17,660 nt of DNA from DATEUP01 sp035283065. Its GTDB lineage: Archaea; Thermoplasmatota; DTKX01; DATEUP01. Numbering within the stretch: position 1 is the first letter of the stretch; the number at the start of each line of letters is the position of its first letter. Below the pieces are notes generated by a model that made no database searches, was not told the DNA's origin, and worked only from the letters and a program-made list of their open reading frames with translations. Positions 6,378 through 13,938 of the stretch are shown here, piece by piece. Made by a program: the position numbers and the translations under genes. The stretch lies in the NCBI GenBank assembly GCA_035283065.1, contig DATEUP010000191.1, positions 1 through 17,660 on the forward strand, written 5' to 3'.

Positions 6378-8024
6378 TCAGGTCTCGAACCCGAAGAGGC
6401 GGGCAAGGACCGGCTGGCGGTCGATCTCGCGCTCCTTGACGATCTCCTCGCTCATCCGGATCACGATGCCGACCATGAGGAGCACCCCGGTGCCGCTCGA
6501 CTGGCCGGTCGTGCCGATCATGTCGGCGAAGCCCGCAAGCGCGCCCACAAAGGCGCCGGACATGATCGTGACGGTGGGGATGTACTGCTCGAGGACGCGG
6601 CGCAGGACCTTGGGGTCGCGCCTGAAGCCCGGGATCTGCATGCCGGACTTCTGGATCTGCTTGGCCACGGCCTCGGGACCCATGTTCGTCGTCTCGATCC
6701 AGAACTTGGCGAAAAGGACGGAGCCGCCGATCATGAAGCCGAGGTAGACCACGATGTGGAGGAAGACCTGGAGGCCGCCGTGGTCGTACGTGTAGCCTGA
6801 GTAGCGCTGGTAGTTGATGAGCGGCAGGAGCCACTCCTGGACGCCAGCGGGCTGGCTCACGTACCACGCGAGCCCGCCGATCGGAACCGTCGCGCTGCCT
6901 GCGATCTCCCCGGTCACGTCGAAGCGCCCGATCGCGTCGTTATGGCCCAAGAACGGCACGCCCTGCAGGGGCCCGGAGTAGAGCAAGACGGCGATCATGT
7001 TGATATTGGCAAGGAGGGCGGCCATGAGGATCACGGGGATGTTCGACGCGTAGACGAGGCGGATGGGGTAGCGGCCGCGGGCGCCGCGGACCTTCGTGTG
7101 GGCAAGGGGGAGCTCGAGGCGAGTGGTCTCGGCGTAGGCCACGATGATGAAGGTGGCGGCGGTGCCCATGAGTGCGATGATCGAGTTGGGCGGCGAGAGG
7201 AAGACCTGCTCGTAGTAGCCCTGCGAGAGTTGCTGGGCCGACGCGTGGGTGACGGCGTACCAGACCTTCGGGATCGTGCCGGCCGGCAGGTTCGCCTGCG
7301 AGGTCGCCGAGCCAAAGGAGATCGGAGCCGCGGGGTCCGAGGGGGCCCAGTTGATCGCGCCCGTGATGATCTGCTGGGCGACCCCCGCGGCGATGAAGAG
7401 CGAGATGCCCGACCCGATGCCCCACTTCGAGACGAGTTCGTCGAGCAAAAAGACGAGGTAGGAGCCCACGATGAGCTGGAGGATGATGACGCCTTTGGCA
7501 AGCTGGGTGCCGGAGAGGAAATGGCCGTTGAGGTTCGAGACGAGCTGGGGCGAAGGCGTGAGGAACCCCTGCACCTGGGCCCACGATTCCACGACGATCA
7601 TGAGGATGACGACGATCTTCTGGACGCCCTGGTAGACCGACTTGTCGTCGGCGTTTGTGAGGTCGAGCTTGAAGATCTTCGCGCCCGTGAAGAGCTGCAT
7701 GATGATCGAGCCCGTGACGATCGGGCCGATCCCGAGGTGCATGATCGACCCCTGGGCGCCGCCGAGGATCGCGCGGAAGGAGCGGAAGAGGTCGACCTGG
7801 TTCGAGGCCGGGTCGAGCCCGAAGAGGAAGACATTGGTCATGGCGAAGTAGAAGAGGAGCGTGATCGAGGTCCAGAAGAACTTCGTCTTGAAGCGCACGT
7901 GCTCCTTGGGCTTCGCGACGACGGGCATCCGCCGCGCGAGCGGGCGCAGCCAGTAGAGCTTGCTCTTGCCGCGCAGGTCGAGCTCCTCGTCGGGCGTGAG
8001 CTTCGTCTTCTTCTTTTTGGCCAA
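6378..8024 (-). CDS. secY: Protein translocase channel subunit SecY (Sec61 alpha)
   Basis: The 548-residue protein has ten membrane helices, approximately at 48-70, 92-115, 135-152, 175-195, 203-223, 280-298, 322-348, 415-438, 482-502 and 508-524. SecY landmarks are the plug region with SIMHLGIGPIVTGSIIMQL (93-111), WGIGSGISLF (201-210) and RRVLEQYIPT near 475-484. It forms the Sec pore with SecE and Sec61-beta. Two loops, 224-279 (between helices 5 and 6) and 349-414 (between 7 and 8), both predicted external, are longer than in short archaeal SecY proteins (about 430-490 residues). The start is TTG 8024, with AGGTGGAGG 7 bases upstream; no ATG or GTG fits. A Lys-rich cytosolic N-terminus follows. 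Confidence 0.97.
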   Translation of the reverse strand: MAKKKKTKLTPDEELDLRGKSKLYWLRPLARRMPVVAKPKEHVRFKTKFFWTSITLLFYFAMTNVFLFGLDPASNQVDLFRSFRAILGGAQGSIMHLGIGPIVTGSIIMQLFTGAKIFKLDLTNADDKSVYQGVQKIVVILMIVVESWAQVQGFLTPSPQLVSNLNGHFLSGTQLAKGVIILQLIVGSYLVFLLDELVSKWGIGSGISLFIAAGVAQQIITGAINWAPSDPAAPISFGSATSQANLPAGTIPKVWYAVTHASAQQLSQGYYEQVFLSPPNSIIALMGTAATFIIVAYAETTRLELPLAHTKVRGARGRYPIRLVYASNIPVILMAALLANINMIAVLLYSGPLQGVPFLGHNDAIGRFDVTGEIAGSATVPIGGLAWYVSQPAGVQEWLLPLINYQRYSGYTYDHGGLQVFLHIVVYLGFMIGGSVLFAKFWIETTNMGPEAVAKQIQKSGMQIPGFRRDPKVLRRVLEQYIPTVTIMSGAFVGALAGFADMIGTTGQSSGTGVLLMVGIVIRMSEEIVKEREIDRQPVLARLFGFET

Positions 8025-8031
8025 GACGCAC

Positions 8032-8040
8032 CCTCCACCT
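8032..8040 (-). promoter_or_regulatory. Ribosome binding site for the TTG start of secY
   Basis: AGGTGGAGG on the minus strand ends 7 bases before TTG 8024. It is a strong match to the 3' end of 16S rRNA and supports the non-ATG start. Confidence 0.7.
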
Positions 8041-8075
8041 TGCGGCGCCCGCGTGCTCCTGTCCCTGCGCCTTGC

Positions 8076-8582
8076 CTACGCCTTCTTGCCTTTCGCGGCG
8101 GCTAAGGCCTTCGCCTGGGCCGCTTTGCGCGCCTGCGCGCGCAAGTCGCCCTTGCGGGGCGCCGTCGCCTCGACCGACCCGCCGGCGGCCTTGATCTTGC
8201 CGACCGCCTGGGCCGAGGCCCACTTCACCTTGACGTGGAGCGCCTTCGTGACGTGGCCGCTGCCGAGGAGCTTCTCGATCCCGTGGGCGCCAAGGTCGAG
8301 GGCCCCCGAGGCCGGGGGCGAGAAGGCGCCCCAGCGCTCCTCGAGTTGCCGGACGTTGATGACCTCGAGGGGGGCTTTCGCCTCGTCGGGCATCGTGAAC
8401 CCGTGGACGCCGAAGTGCTGGGGGTCGTACTTGACCGTGTAGAGGTACTTGTGCTTGTGGAGCCCGGCGTTGCCCGTGCCGCCGCGCTTGCCCTTGCCGC
8501 GGCCCGCCTTTTTGCCGCGGCCCATCGTGCGGTGGCCCCGATACTTTGAGGTCGACTTCCGGCTCTTCCTTGCGATCGGCAT
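8076..8582 (-). CDS. rpl15: 50S ribosomal protein L15 (uL15)
   Basis: The 168-residue protein starts MPIARKSRKSTSKYRGHRTM. A Gly/Lys/Arg-rich stretch (GRGKKAGRGKGKRGGTGNAG) follows, the unstructured N-terminal extension that threads into 23S rRNA in all L15 proteins. Then comes the archaeal block HKHKYLYTVKYDPQHFGVHGF. The C-terminal half (VLL-type globular domain through VKWASAQAVGKIKAAGGSVE) is conserved, and the Ala/Lys tail is slightly long. ATG 8582 is preceded by GGGGGG at about 6 bases. It sits 11 bases after rpl30 and 51 bases before secY, the standard order. Confidence 0.95.
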   Translation of the reverse strand: MPIARKSRKSTSKYRGHRTMGRGKKAGRGKGKRGGTGNAGLHKHKYLYTVKYDPQHFGVHGFTMPDEAKAPLEVINVRQLEERWGAFSPPASGALDLGAHGIEKLLGSGHVTKALHVKVKWASAQAVGKIKAAGGSVEATAPRKGDLRAQARKAAQAKALAAAKGKKA

Positions 8583-8593
8583 GGTGACCCCCC

Positions 8594-9058
8594 CTAGAGC
8601 ATCCTGCGGATGAGCTCGTTGATCTTCTCGCCGCGGTCGCCAAGCGTGCCGCCGGTCTTGTAGTCGTGCGTGACCTTCTCGTAGCCCTTGCGCGGGGGGG
8701 CGAGCCTGAAGAGGGGCTTCACGCCCGGCAGGCGGCGCAGGTCCGCCTTCTGCGCTGCAAGCGCGGTGGCAAGCTCGGGAAGGGACTTGAAGGGCGTCTT
8801 CTCGGCAAGGTACGCGGCGGTGAGCGGCTTGCCGCCCTCGACGCGCCCGCGCTTCTCGAGGATCTCGAGCATGGTCTTCTCGTCGACGCGCCCCCAGGTC
8901 ACATAATCCTTCACCTTGAGCAGCGTGCCGCGCCACTGGGGGTCCTCTGGTATGATCGTGCAGTGGTTCGCGCGTGTGAGGTGCATCATGCGCAGCGCGT
9001 CCTTGATGTCCGTGTTGATGTTGATGGTCCCGCGGACCCGGACGACCGCGAGCGTCAC
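8594..9058 (-). CDS. rpl30: 50S ribosomal protein L30 (uL30), archaeal long form
   Basis: The 154-residue protein begins with the uL30 core (LAVVRVRGTINI near residue 3). TDIKDALRMMHLTRANHCTI follows, then the longer archaeal/eukaryotic C-terminal half ending GEKINELIRRML. Bacterial L30 is only about 60 residues, so the length itself marks this as archaeal. The start GTG 9058 overlaps the rps5 stop (GTGA), with GGGGAG about 9 bases upstream, suggesting coupled translation. Confidence 0.94.
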   Translation of the reverse strand: MTLAVVRVRGTININTDIKDALRMMHLTRANHCTIIPEDPQWRGTLLKVKDYVTWGRVDEKTMLEILEKRGRVEGGKPLTAAYLAEKTPFKSLPELATALAAQKADLRRLPGVKPLFRLAPPRKGYEKVTHDYKTGGTLGDRGEKINELIRRML

Positions 9059-9732
9059 GGGGCCACGCTCCCCGTGCGGATCTTGAGGCGCTCGCGCTGC
9101 TCCTCGTTGATCTTGAAGGTCGAGACGTTCGCGAGCGCGTTGAAGGTGGCCTTCGCGTAGTTCACGGTCGTGCGGCTCTGGCCGCGCGTGAGGCCCCAGA
9201 CGTCCTTGACGCCGGCAAGGCGAAGGACATGCTTGGCGACGTTGCCCGTCGCGAGGCCGACCCCGCGCGGGGCGGGGCGCAGGAGGACCTCGGTCGACCC
9301 CGACTTGCCAAGGATCGTGAGGGGCAGGCTGTGGGGCGTGTAGCAGCCGCACTGCCAGGAGCCGCACCCGCGTCGCACCTCGATGACCTTGAGCTTGGCC
9401 GCGTCGATCGCCTTGCGGATCGAGGGCCCGACCTCCTTGCCCTCGAACTGCCCGAGCCCGACGTAGCCGTTCGAGTTGCCGACGGCGACCGTGATCGAGA
9501 AGCGCACGCGGCGGCCCGAGTCGGTCATCCGCTGGACCATGTTCACGTCGAGCACCTCGTCCTCGAGGCCCGGCAGCAGGACGTCGACGATCTGCGCCTC
9601 GCGGAGCGGCAGGCGGCAGGCGAGCGCCTCGGTCATCGAGGTGACCTTGCCGCTCTGGACGAGCTTGCCGAGCCTCGTCGTCGGGCTCCACTTCGTGATG
9701 TCGAATGTCTCTTCGGGGGGCCTTGCCATCAT
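9055..9732 (-). CDS. rps5: 30S ribosomal protein S5 (uS5)
   Basis: The 225-residue protein has the S5 double-stranded-RNA-binding fold at about 48-115 (VLLPGLEDEVLDVNMVQRMT, then SITVAVGNSNGYVGLGQFEG). The archaeal signature RRGCGSWQCGCYTPHSLP is at 120-137, and the ribosomal C-domain at about 145-205 contains LRPAPRGVGLATGN. It acts in decoding fidelity near the mRNA entry site. The start is ATG 9732 (ATGATG gives two choices). The first ATG overlaps the rpl18 stop as ATGA, with GAGG 9 bases upstream. Confidence 0.97.
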   Translation of the reverse strand: MMARPPEETFDITKWSPTTRLGKLVQSGKVTSMTEALACRLPLREAQIVDVLLPGLEDEVLDVNMVQRMTDSGRRVRFSITVAVGNSNGYVGLGQFEGKEVGPSIRKAIDAAKLKVIEVRRGCGSWQCGCYTPHSLPLTILGKSGSTEVLLRPAPRGVGLATGNVAKHVLRLAGVKDVWGLTRGQSRTTVNYAKATFNALANVSTFKINEEQRERLKIRTGSVAP

Positions 9733-10247
9733 GGTCGATCGCCTCGTTCGTCTCCCAGGATCTGCTTGCGGGCCGCGTCAAAGGGGGCCTTGAGGGAGGG
9801 GTTGATGTGGGCGCCTTCGAGGCGCTCCTTGGCCGGCAGGACGTCGGGCGCGTGCGGGACCTTGACGCCGCCGTCGAGCGCGCCCTTGAGGGCCGCAAAG
9901 AGGCCGCCGCCGCCGACGGGCATTGAGAGGCCGAGGTCGAGCACGGCTTCCTTGACCCCGGCCTTGACCGCGCGCCTGGCGGCCAAGAGGCCGGCGAGGT
10001 ACGAGGAGGGCGTGTTCGAGTGGCCCTGGGGCCAGCCGAAGGCTTTGAGCTCCTGGGAGGTCGCGGCCGCGCGCACGATGTCGCCCTTCGGGTCGAAGTC
10101 GACGAACTGGACGATCGTGCGGGTGTTCGTGCGGCGAACGACCATGCGCGTCTGGTGGCTCTTGAGGAGCGCGAGCCTTCGCCTGTAGTCGGTCTTGCCC
10201 TCGCGGCGCCTGCGGAACTTCACCGCGTACCGGGGTCCGTTTGCCAT
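9729..10247 (-). CDS. rpl18: 50S ribosomal protein L18 (uL18)
   Basis: The 172-residue protein starts with the Arg-rich MANGPRYAVKFRRRREGKTDYRRRLALL typical of archaeal L18/eukaryotic L5. VRRTNTRTIVQFVDFDPKGD and HSNTPSSYLAGLLAARRA continue the match. It binds 5S rRNA together with L5. ATG 10247 follows a GGAGG and lies 3 bases after the rpl19e stop. The end overlaps rps5 by four bases. Confidence 0.96.
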   Translation of the reverse strand: MANGPRYAVKFRRRREGKTDYRRRLALLKSHQTRMVVRRTNTRTIVQFVDFDPKGDIVRAAATSQELKAFGWPQGHSNTPSSYLAGLLAARRAVKAGVKEAVLDLGLSMPVGGGGLFAALKGALDGGVKVPHAPDVLPAKERLEGAHINPSLKAPFDAARKQILGDERGDRP

Positions 10248-10250
10248 GGC

Positions 10251-10847
10251 TCACGCCTCCTTCTTGCCTTTGCCGCGAGAGAGGAGGCTGCGCCTCGGCT
10301 CCTTGGGCGGCGCCGCGGGCGGGGCGGCCTTGGCTTTCTTGGGGGCCGCGGGCTTGGCAGGCGAGGGCGGCGGGGCCCTGCGGCCGGGCTGCGCCTTGAG
10401 GTCGCCGCGCGCCTCCATCTGCGAGATGAGGTGCGCGCGGCTGTGGAACTGCCCGCCCTTCGCCTGGCGGTAGTACGTGCGGTACTGCGCGGAGGTGATC
10501 GTGCTCCCGTCGCGCAGGCGCCTTAGCGCCCTGCGGATCGCGCGGATGTTCGAGATCCAGCGGGTCTTGGCGTTCGTCCGGGCGCCGCTTTTCCCCCTGC
10601 GCGAGCCCATGCCGCGCCTGCGGCCCTTGCGCCGCTGCGCGTGGAGCGCGCGGGCGCGCCCGCGCGAGACGCCGCGGGCCGGCCGCTTGCGGATGTAGCG
10701 GCGCACGATGAGCGAGCGCACCGCGGCCCGCGTCGTGGCCTCGGAGATCTCCTCGAGCTTTTCCTTGTCGGGGGGCATGTAGACCCGGTTGAGCCCGCAG
10801 CCCAAGATGTCGGCGGCCATTCGCCGCTGGTTCGTGACGTCGACCAT
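10251..10847 (-). CDS. rpl19e: 50S ribosomal protein L19e (eL19)
   Basis: The 198-residue protein has the eL19 core at residues 1-148: VTNQRRMAADILGCGLNRVY, the very basic RKRPARGVSRGRARALHAQRRKG, TRWISNIRAIRRALRRL, and YRTYYRQAKGGQFHSRAHLI. Archaeal and eukaryotic ribosomes have it; bacteria do not. The last 45-50 residues are an Ala/Pro/Lys low-complexity tail, beyond the usual archaeal length of about 150. The ATG 10847 shares one base with the rpl32e stop (TGATG), and GGAGG is about 8 bases upstream. Confidence 0.96.
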   Translation of the reverse strand: MVDVTNQRRMAADILGCGLNRVYMPPDKEKLEEISEATTRAAVRSLIVRRYIRKRPARGVSRGRARALHAQRRKGRRRGMGSRRGKSGARTNAKTRWISNIRAIRRALRRLRDGSTITSAQYRTYYRQAKGGQFHSRAHLISQMEARGDLKAQPGRRAPPPSPAKPAAPKKAKAAPPAAPPKEPRRSLLSRGKGKKEA

Positions 10848-11536
10848 CAGAGTTGCCTCCAGTTGAGCACGCGGATCCCGAGCTTCTTGGCGCCGTCCTG
10901 GATCTCCTGGCGCTTTCGCCGCCCGACGGAGCCCGCGATTCGCACGGCCTCGCGTGCGGGGTCGAGCCCCTCGAGGCCGCCCGCGTTGTGGATGAGGACC
11001 TCGCTAAAGCCTGACGGGTGGAGGCCGCGCGCGGCCTTCGGCCCGCGGTAGCCGATCGACACGACGTCCGCGTGGGTGCCCCAGTGGCGCCGCATCTTCG
11101 ACTGGATGCCCTGGGGCGCCCTCCACTTGTCGCCGAGCCGCTGGTAGCGGAACCACTCCTGGCGGTGGAATTCGGGGCGCTGGGCGTCCTTGGCCTTGCG
11201 CTGCTTGAGGGCTTCGGTGGTGAGCGCGTCGAGCGTGGGGCGCGGCCGGCCCTTACGCTCCGGCGCCTTGGGGGCGCGCTTGGCCTTCCCTTCGGCGCGG
11301 GGCTTGCGGGCGCCTTCCCCCTTCCCCGCCTTGGGCGCCTCGCCTTCAGCCTCATCCTGCCCCTCGCGGGCGTCGGCCTCGGACTCCTCGTCGGCCTTCG
11401 ACGCGAGCTTGAGCTCGTCGGACTTCCGGGCCTTGTCGCCCCCGGAGGGCGCTGGGGCTTGGGCCTTCCCCGCCTTGGGCTTGCCCTTCTTCGGGGGCGC
11501 CTCGGCCTCTTCTGCCCGCTTCTCGTCCTTGGCCAT
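10847..11536 (-). CDS. rpl32e: 50S ribosomal protein L32e (eL32) with long charged N-terminal extension
   Basis: The 229-residue protein has the eL32 domain at about 120-229: RPEFHRQEWFRYQRLGDKWR, PQGIQSKMRRHWG, GYRGPKAARGLHPSGF and a final GIRVLNWRQL. Residues 1-100 are Lys/Glu/Ala/Pro-rich low-complexity sequence. Some archaeal L32e proteins, such as that of Haloarcula, have an N-terminal extension containing a small folded domain; here none is evident. I chose ATG 11536, one base after the rpl6 stop and preceded by GGGTGA. An upstream GTG-type start at 11590 would overlap rpl6 and lacks support. Confidence 0.93.
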   Translation of the reverse strand: MAKDEKRAEEAEAPPKKGKPKAGKAQAPAPSGGDKARKSDELKLASKADEESEADAREGQDEAEGEAPKAGKGEGARKPRAEGKAKRAPKAPERKGRPRPTLDALTTEALKQRKAKDAQRPEFHRQEWFRYQRLGDKWRAPQGIQSKMRRHWGTHADVVSIGYRGPKAARGLHPSGFSEVLIHNAGGLEGLDPAREAVRIAGSVGRRKRQEIQDGAKKLGIRVLNWRQL

Positions 11537-11537
11537 T

Positions 11538-12074
11538 TCACTCACCCTTCGAAACGATGTAGATGCCGTCCTGGAACACCCGGGGGTCAAACCCGCGGAT
11601 CCGGGTGCCCTGCTCGATGTTTGCCGCGGTCCCCGAGACCTCCTCGAGGTCGGGGCCGAAGACCGTGACCTTGTCGCCGGCCACGCTCACCTTCGTGGCT
11701 CCGCGGATCGGGACCTTGCGGGGGTGCTGTTCGCCGAGGAAGTTCTCGACGACGAACTCGGAACCCTGGACGCCGGCCTTGATCGGGAAGTGCGAGTAGA
11801 CGATCTTCATCTGGTACTCGTGGCCCTTGAGGGCGCCTTGGCCCATGTTGCGGATGTGCGCGGCCCAGGTGCCGGCAAGCGCGCGGTCGCGCTTGCGGGC
11901 GTCCTTCGCCTTGATGAAGAGCTGGCCGGAGTCCGCCTCGAGCCGGACGAGCGGGTGGACGAACGCGCGCGTAAGCTCGCCCTTCGGGCCCTTGACCTTC
12001 AGCGCCCCGCCCTCGAGTTTCCACGTGACCCCCTTGGGGAACTCCACCTCCTCGCTCACCTGCCGCACACCCAT
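11538..12074 (-). CDS. rpl6: 50S ribosomal protein L6 (uL6)
   Basis: The 178-residue protein is two tandem L6 folds. The first (about 1-80) has VEFPKGVTWKLEGGALKVKG and GELTRAF. The second (about 81-178) includes HIRNMGQGALKGHEYQMKIV, YSHFPIKAGVQGSEFVVENF, LGEQHPRKVPI and the C-terminal RIRGFDPRVFQDGIYIVSKGE. These are archaeal/eukaryotic-type L6 (L9e) features. It binds 23S rRNA near the factor-binding site. The start is ATG 12074, after GGGGAGGGGG at 4-5 bases; an upstream in-frame codon at 12227 lies inside rps8 and is rejected. Confidence 0.96.
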   Translation of the reverse strand: MGVRQVSEEVEFPKGVTWKLEGGALKVKGPKGELTRAFVHPLVRLEADSGQLFIKAKDARKRDRALAGTWAAHIRNMGQGALKGHEYQMKIVYSHFPIKAGVQGSEFVVENFLGEQHPRKVPIRGATKVSVAGDKVTVFGPDLEEVSGTAANIEQGTRIRGFDPRVFQDGIYIVSKGE

Positions 12075-12090
12075 GTTTCCCCCTCCCCTT

Positions 12091-12480
12091 TCAGTACACG
12101 TAGGCAAGCAGGCGCCCGCCGATCCCGAGCTCCTTGGCTTTGCGGTTCGTGATGACGCCCTTGGTCGTAGACAGGATGAGGACGCCGAAGTCCTGCGCGG
12201 GCAGGTAGCGCTCCTCGAACTTGACAATCTCGCCGAGGCCCACGGGGAACCGGGGGCGCACGGCGCCGCACCGGTTGATCTTGCCCGAGAGCGTCACGGC
12301 GAAGGTGCCGGCCCTGCCGTCCTCGACGAAGGCGAAGGTCGAGATGTAGCCCTCGTCCTGCATGACCTTGAGGATCCGCCCGAGGAGCTTCGAGGAGGGC
12401 TTGAGGTCGCAGGCGCTGTGCCCCGTGAGCTCCGCGTTGCGGATCGCCACGAGGGCGTCGGAGAGCGGGTCGTGCTGCAT
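12091..12480 (-). CDS. rps8: 30S ribosomal protein S8 (uS8)
   Basis: The 129-residue protein begins MQHDPLSDALVAIRNAELTG. It ends LILSTTKGVITNRKAKELGIGGRLLAYVY, the conserved S8 C-terminus (STxxG and GGxxLAxVY). It is a primary binder of central-domain 16S rRNA and in many organisms an autoregulator of this operon; regulation is not visible here. ATG 12480 has GAGGAGG 10 bases upstream. Confidence 0.97.
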   Translation of the reverse strand: MQHDPLSDALVAIRNAELTGHSACDLKPSSKLLGRILKVMQDEGYISTFAFVEDGRAGTFAVTLSGKINRCGAVRPRFPVGLGEIVKFEERYLPAQDFGVLILSTTKGVITNRKAKELGIGGRLLAYVY

Positions 12481-12498
12481 GGTCGTTGGTCCTCCTCG

Positions 12499-12651
12499 TT
12501 AGCTGTACTTCTTGAAGCCGATCTCGGGGGCGATTTCCCTGAAGCACTGGCGGCACAGGTGCATCCCGTAGCGGCGCACGATCCCGCGCTGGCGGTCGCA
12601 GCGCTCGCAGCCCTTGCGCCTGGTCTTGAGTTTCTTTCGCGGTCCGGCCAT
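12499..12651 (-). CDS. rps14: 30S ribosomal protein S14 (uS14), zinc-binding short form
   Basis: The 50-residue protein starts MAGPRKKLKTRRKGCERC. It has four zinc-ligand cysteines (15, 18, 33 and 36; CERC and CRQC) and ends EIAPEIGFKKYS, which is close to the archaeal/eukaryotic S29-type consensus. ATG 12651 is chosen because GAGGTGA lies 7 bases upstream and two bases separate it from the rpl5 stop. An upstream in-frame codon at 12690 would add 13 residues from inside rpl5. Confidence 0.96.
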   Translation of the reverse strand: MAGPRKKLKTRRKGCERCDRQRGIVRRYGMHLCRQCFREIAPEIGFKKYS

Positions 12652-12653
12652 AT

Positions 12654-13211
12654 TCAAATCACCTCGGCCCCGAATTTCTCGACGAGCCATCCTTGGGCCT
12701 GCTTGGCCGTGATCCGGTGCGTGCGCGGGATGTGCCCGCGCGCGCGCCGGCGCTTCGAAACGCGCCCGCCGGGGCGGCGAAGCGACACGCAGACGTCCAT
12801 CCCGAAGATCCCGATCTCGGGGCTGTACTTCTGGTTGGGAAACGACGTGTAGTCCTGGACGCCGAAGGAGAAGTTGCCCTCGGGGTCGAAGGAGTACCAG
12901 GAAATCTTGTTGTTGCGGATGTCGAGGGCCGTCTTCAGGAAGCCCTCGGCGCCCTTGCCGCGCAGCGTGACCTTCGCGCCGATCGGCATCCCGACGCGGA
13001 TGCCGAGCTCCTTGTTCTGCGTCTTCGAGCGCGTCCGGGCGGGCTTGCGCCCCGTGATCATCTCGAGGACCTTCTCGCCCTTGATGAGCTGCTCGCCGGC
13101 CTGCCCGACGCCGATGTTCACGACGATCTTGTCGATCTGGATGCGCCGCATGGGGTTCTGGGGGCCCTCGGGCTTTTCCTCGACGCCCGGGGGCTTCGGT
13201 CGGCCCGTCAT
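12654..13211 (-). CDS. rpl5: 50S ribosomal protein L5 (uL5)
   Basis: The 185-residue protein has the L5 core: PMRRIQIDKIVVNIGVGQAGE at 20-40, ITGRKPARTRSKTQNKELGI, RVGMPIGAKVTLRGKGAEGFL, and YSPEIGIFGMDVCVSLRRPG toward the C-terminus. It forms the 5S rRNA complex with L18 and contacts the P-site tRNA. ATG 13211 overlaps the rps4e stop (ATGA). The first 20 residues are a Pro/Glu-rich extension. Confidence 0.97.
   Translation of the reverse strand: MTGRPKPPGVEEKPEGPQNPMRRIQIDKIVVNIGVGQAGEQLIKGEKVLEMITGRKPARTRSKTQNKELGIRVGMPIGAKVTLRGKGAEGFLKTALDIRNNKISWYSFDPEGNFSFGVQDYTSFPNQKYSPEIGIFGMDVCVSLRRPGGRVSKRRRARGHIPRTHRITAKQAQGWLVEKFGAEVI
12659..12665 (-). promoter_or_regulatory. Ribosome binding site deciding the rps14 start
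   Basis: GAGGTGA on the minus strand, embedded in the last codons of rpl5, ends 7 bases before ATG 12651. It favours the 50-residue product over the longer reading. Confidence 0.75.
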
Positions 13212-13918
13212 GCGACCACCTTCTCGACGACCTGGATCTCGGGCCGGTCCCTGCCCACGACGAAGACGTTGGGCTTCACCGTCGAGATCCCCTCGTCGAA
13301 TTTCACGATGTTCGGGCGCGAGGAGCGCACGACCTCGAGGGACGCGACCTTGGCAAGCTGGCCCGTGTGGGTCCCGGAGATGATGAGCGCCGAGGCGCCC
13401 TCCTTGAACTCGAAGGTCGACATGACCTTCTGGGAGGGGACCTCGATCTGGAGCGTGTCGCCGGGCTTGTAGTGCGCCTTCGTGGTCTGCACGTTGCGCC
13501 CGTCGTGGAGGTTGTACTGACGGAGGCCGCCCGGTAGCGTGCGGCTGTTCTCGACGCGCACGAGCTTCCAGCGGGCCTCGTCCTTCGAGATCCGGATCGC
13601 CGTGAGGCGGCCGTGGCCGTCGAGCAGGATCCGGAAGAAGTCGCCGGTCTTCTCGATCGCCACGACGTCCATGAGGCCCACCGCGAACTTGCCGTCGGTG
13701 ACCGGCCGGCCGTCCACGTGGACTTCGCGCCCCGCGAGGATCGCGCCGGCCTCGCGAGCGGTCTCCGCGATGTGGAGGTGGTCGCGCAGGAGCACGCCGA
13801 GGGCGACCGAGCGGCGGAGCGGGTGCGCGCCCGGCCGGGGCTTCGCGACCCAGTAGTGGCTCTTGCGGGGCACGCGCATCGCGCGCGGGGCGTTCATGCG
13901 CTTCAGGTGCTGGCTCAT
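13208..13918 (-). CDS. rps4e: 30S ribosomal protein S4e (eS4)
   Basis: The 236-residue protein opens with the eS4 N-terminal block (HLKRMNAPRAMRVPRKSHYW, WVAKPRPGAHP). An S4 RNA-binding domain lies at about 43-105 (LLRDHLHIAETAREAGAIL, VHVDGRPVTDGKF). The central eS4 domain has LVRVENSRTLPGG and YNLHDGRN, and a KOW-like segment (ISGTHTGQLAKV) is near 180-191. It is absent from bacteria. ATG 13918 follows GGAGG at 7 bases; other Met codons at residues 8 and 14 are less likely. Confidence 0.97.
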   Translation of the reverse strand: MSQHLKRMNAPRAMRVPRKSHYWVAKPRPGAHPLRRSVALGVLLRDHLHIAETAREAGAILAGREVHVDGRPVTDGKFAVGLMDVVAIEKTGDFFRILLDGHGRLTAIRISKDEARWKLVRVENSRTLPGGLRQYNLHDGRNVQTTKAHYKPGDTLQIEVPSQKVMSTFEFKEGASALIISGTHTGQLAKVASLEVVRSSRPNIVKFDEGISTVKPNVFVVGRDRPEIQVVEKVVA

Positions 13919-13938
13919 GGTTGTTCCTCCGTTTCGCC

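Noticed and set aside
6308..6406. ATG at 6406 as start of adkA
   Set aside because: It would add 33 Arg/Pro-rich residues ahead of the P-loop strand and overlap the end of secY, while GTG 6307 has a strong Shine-Dalgarno.
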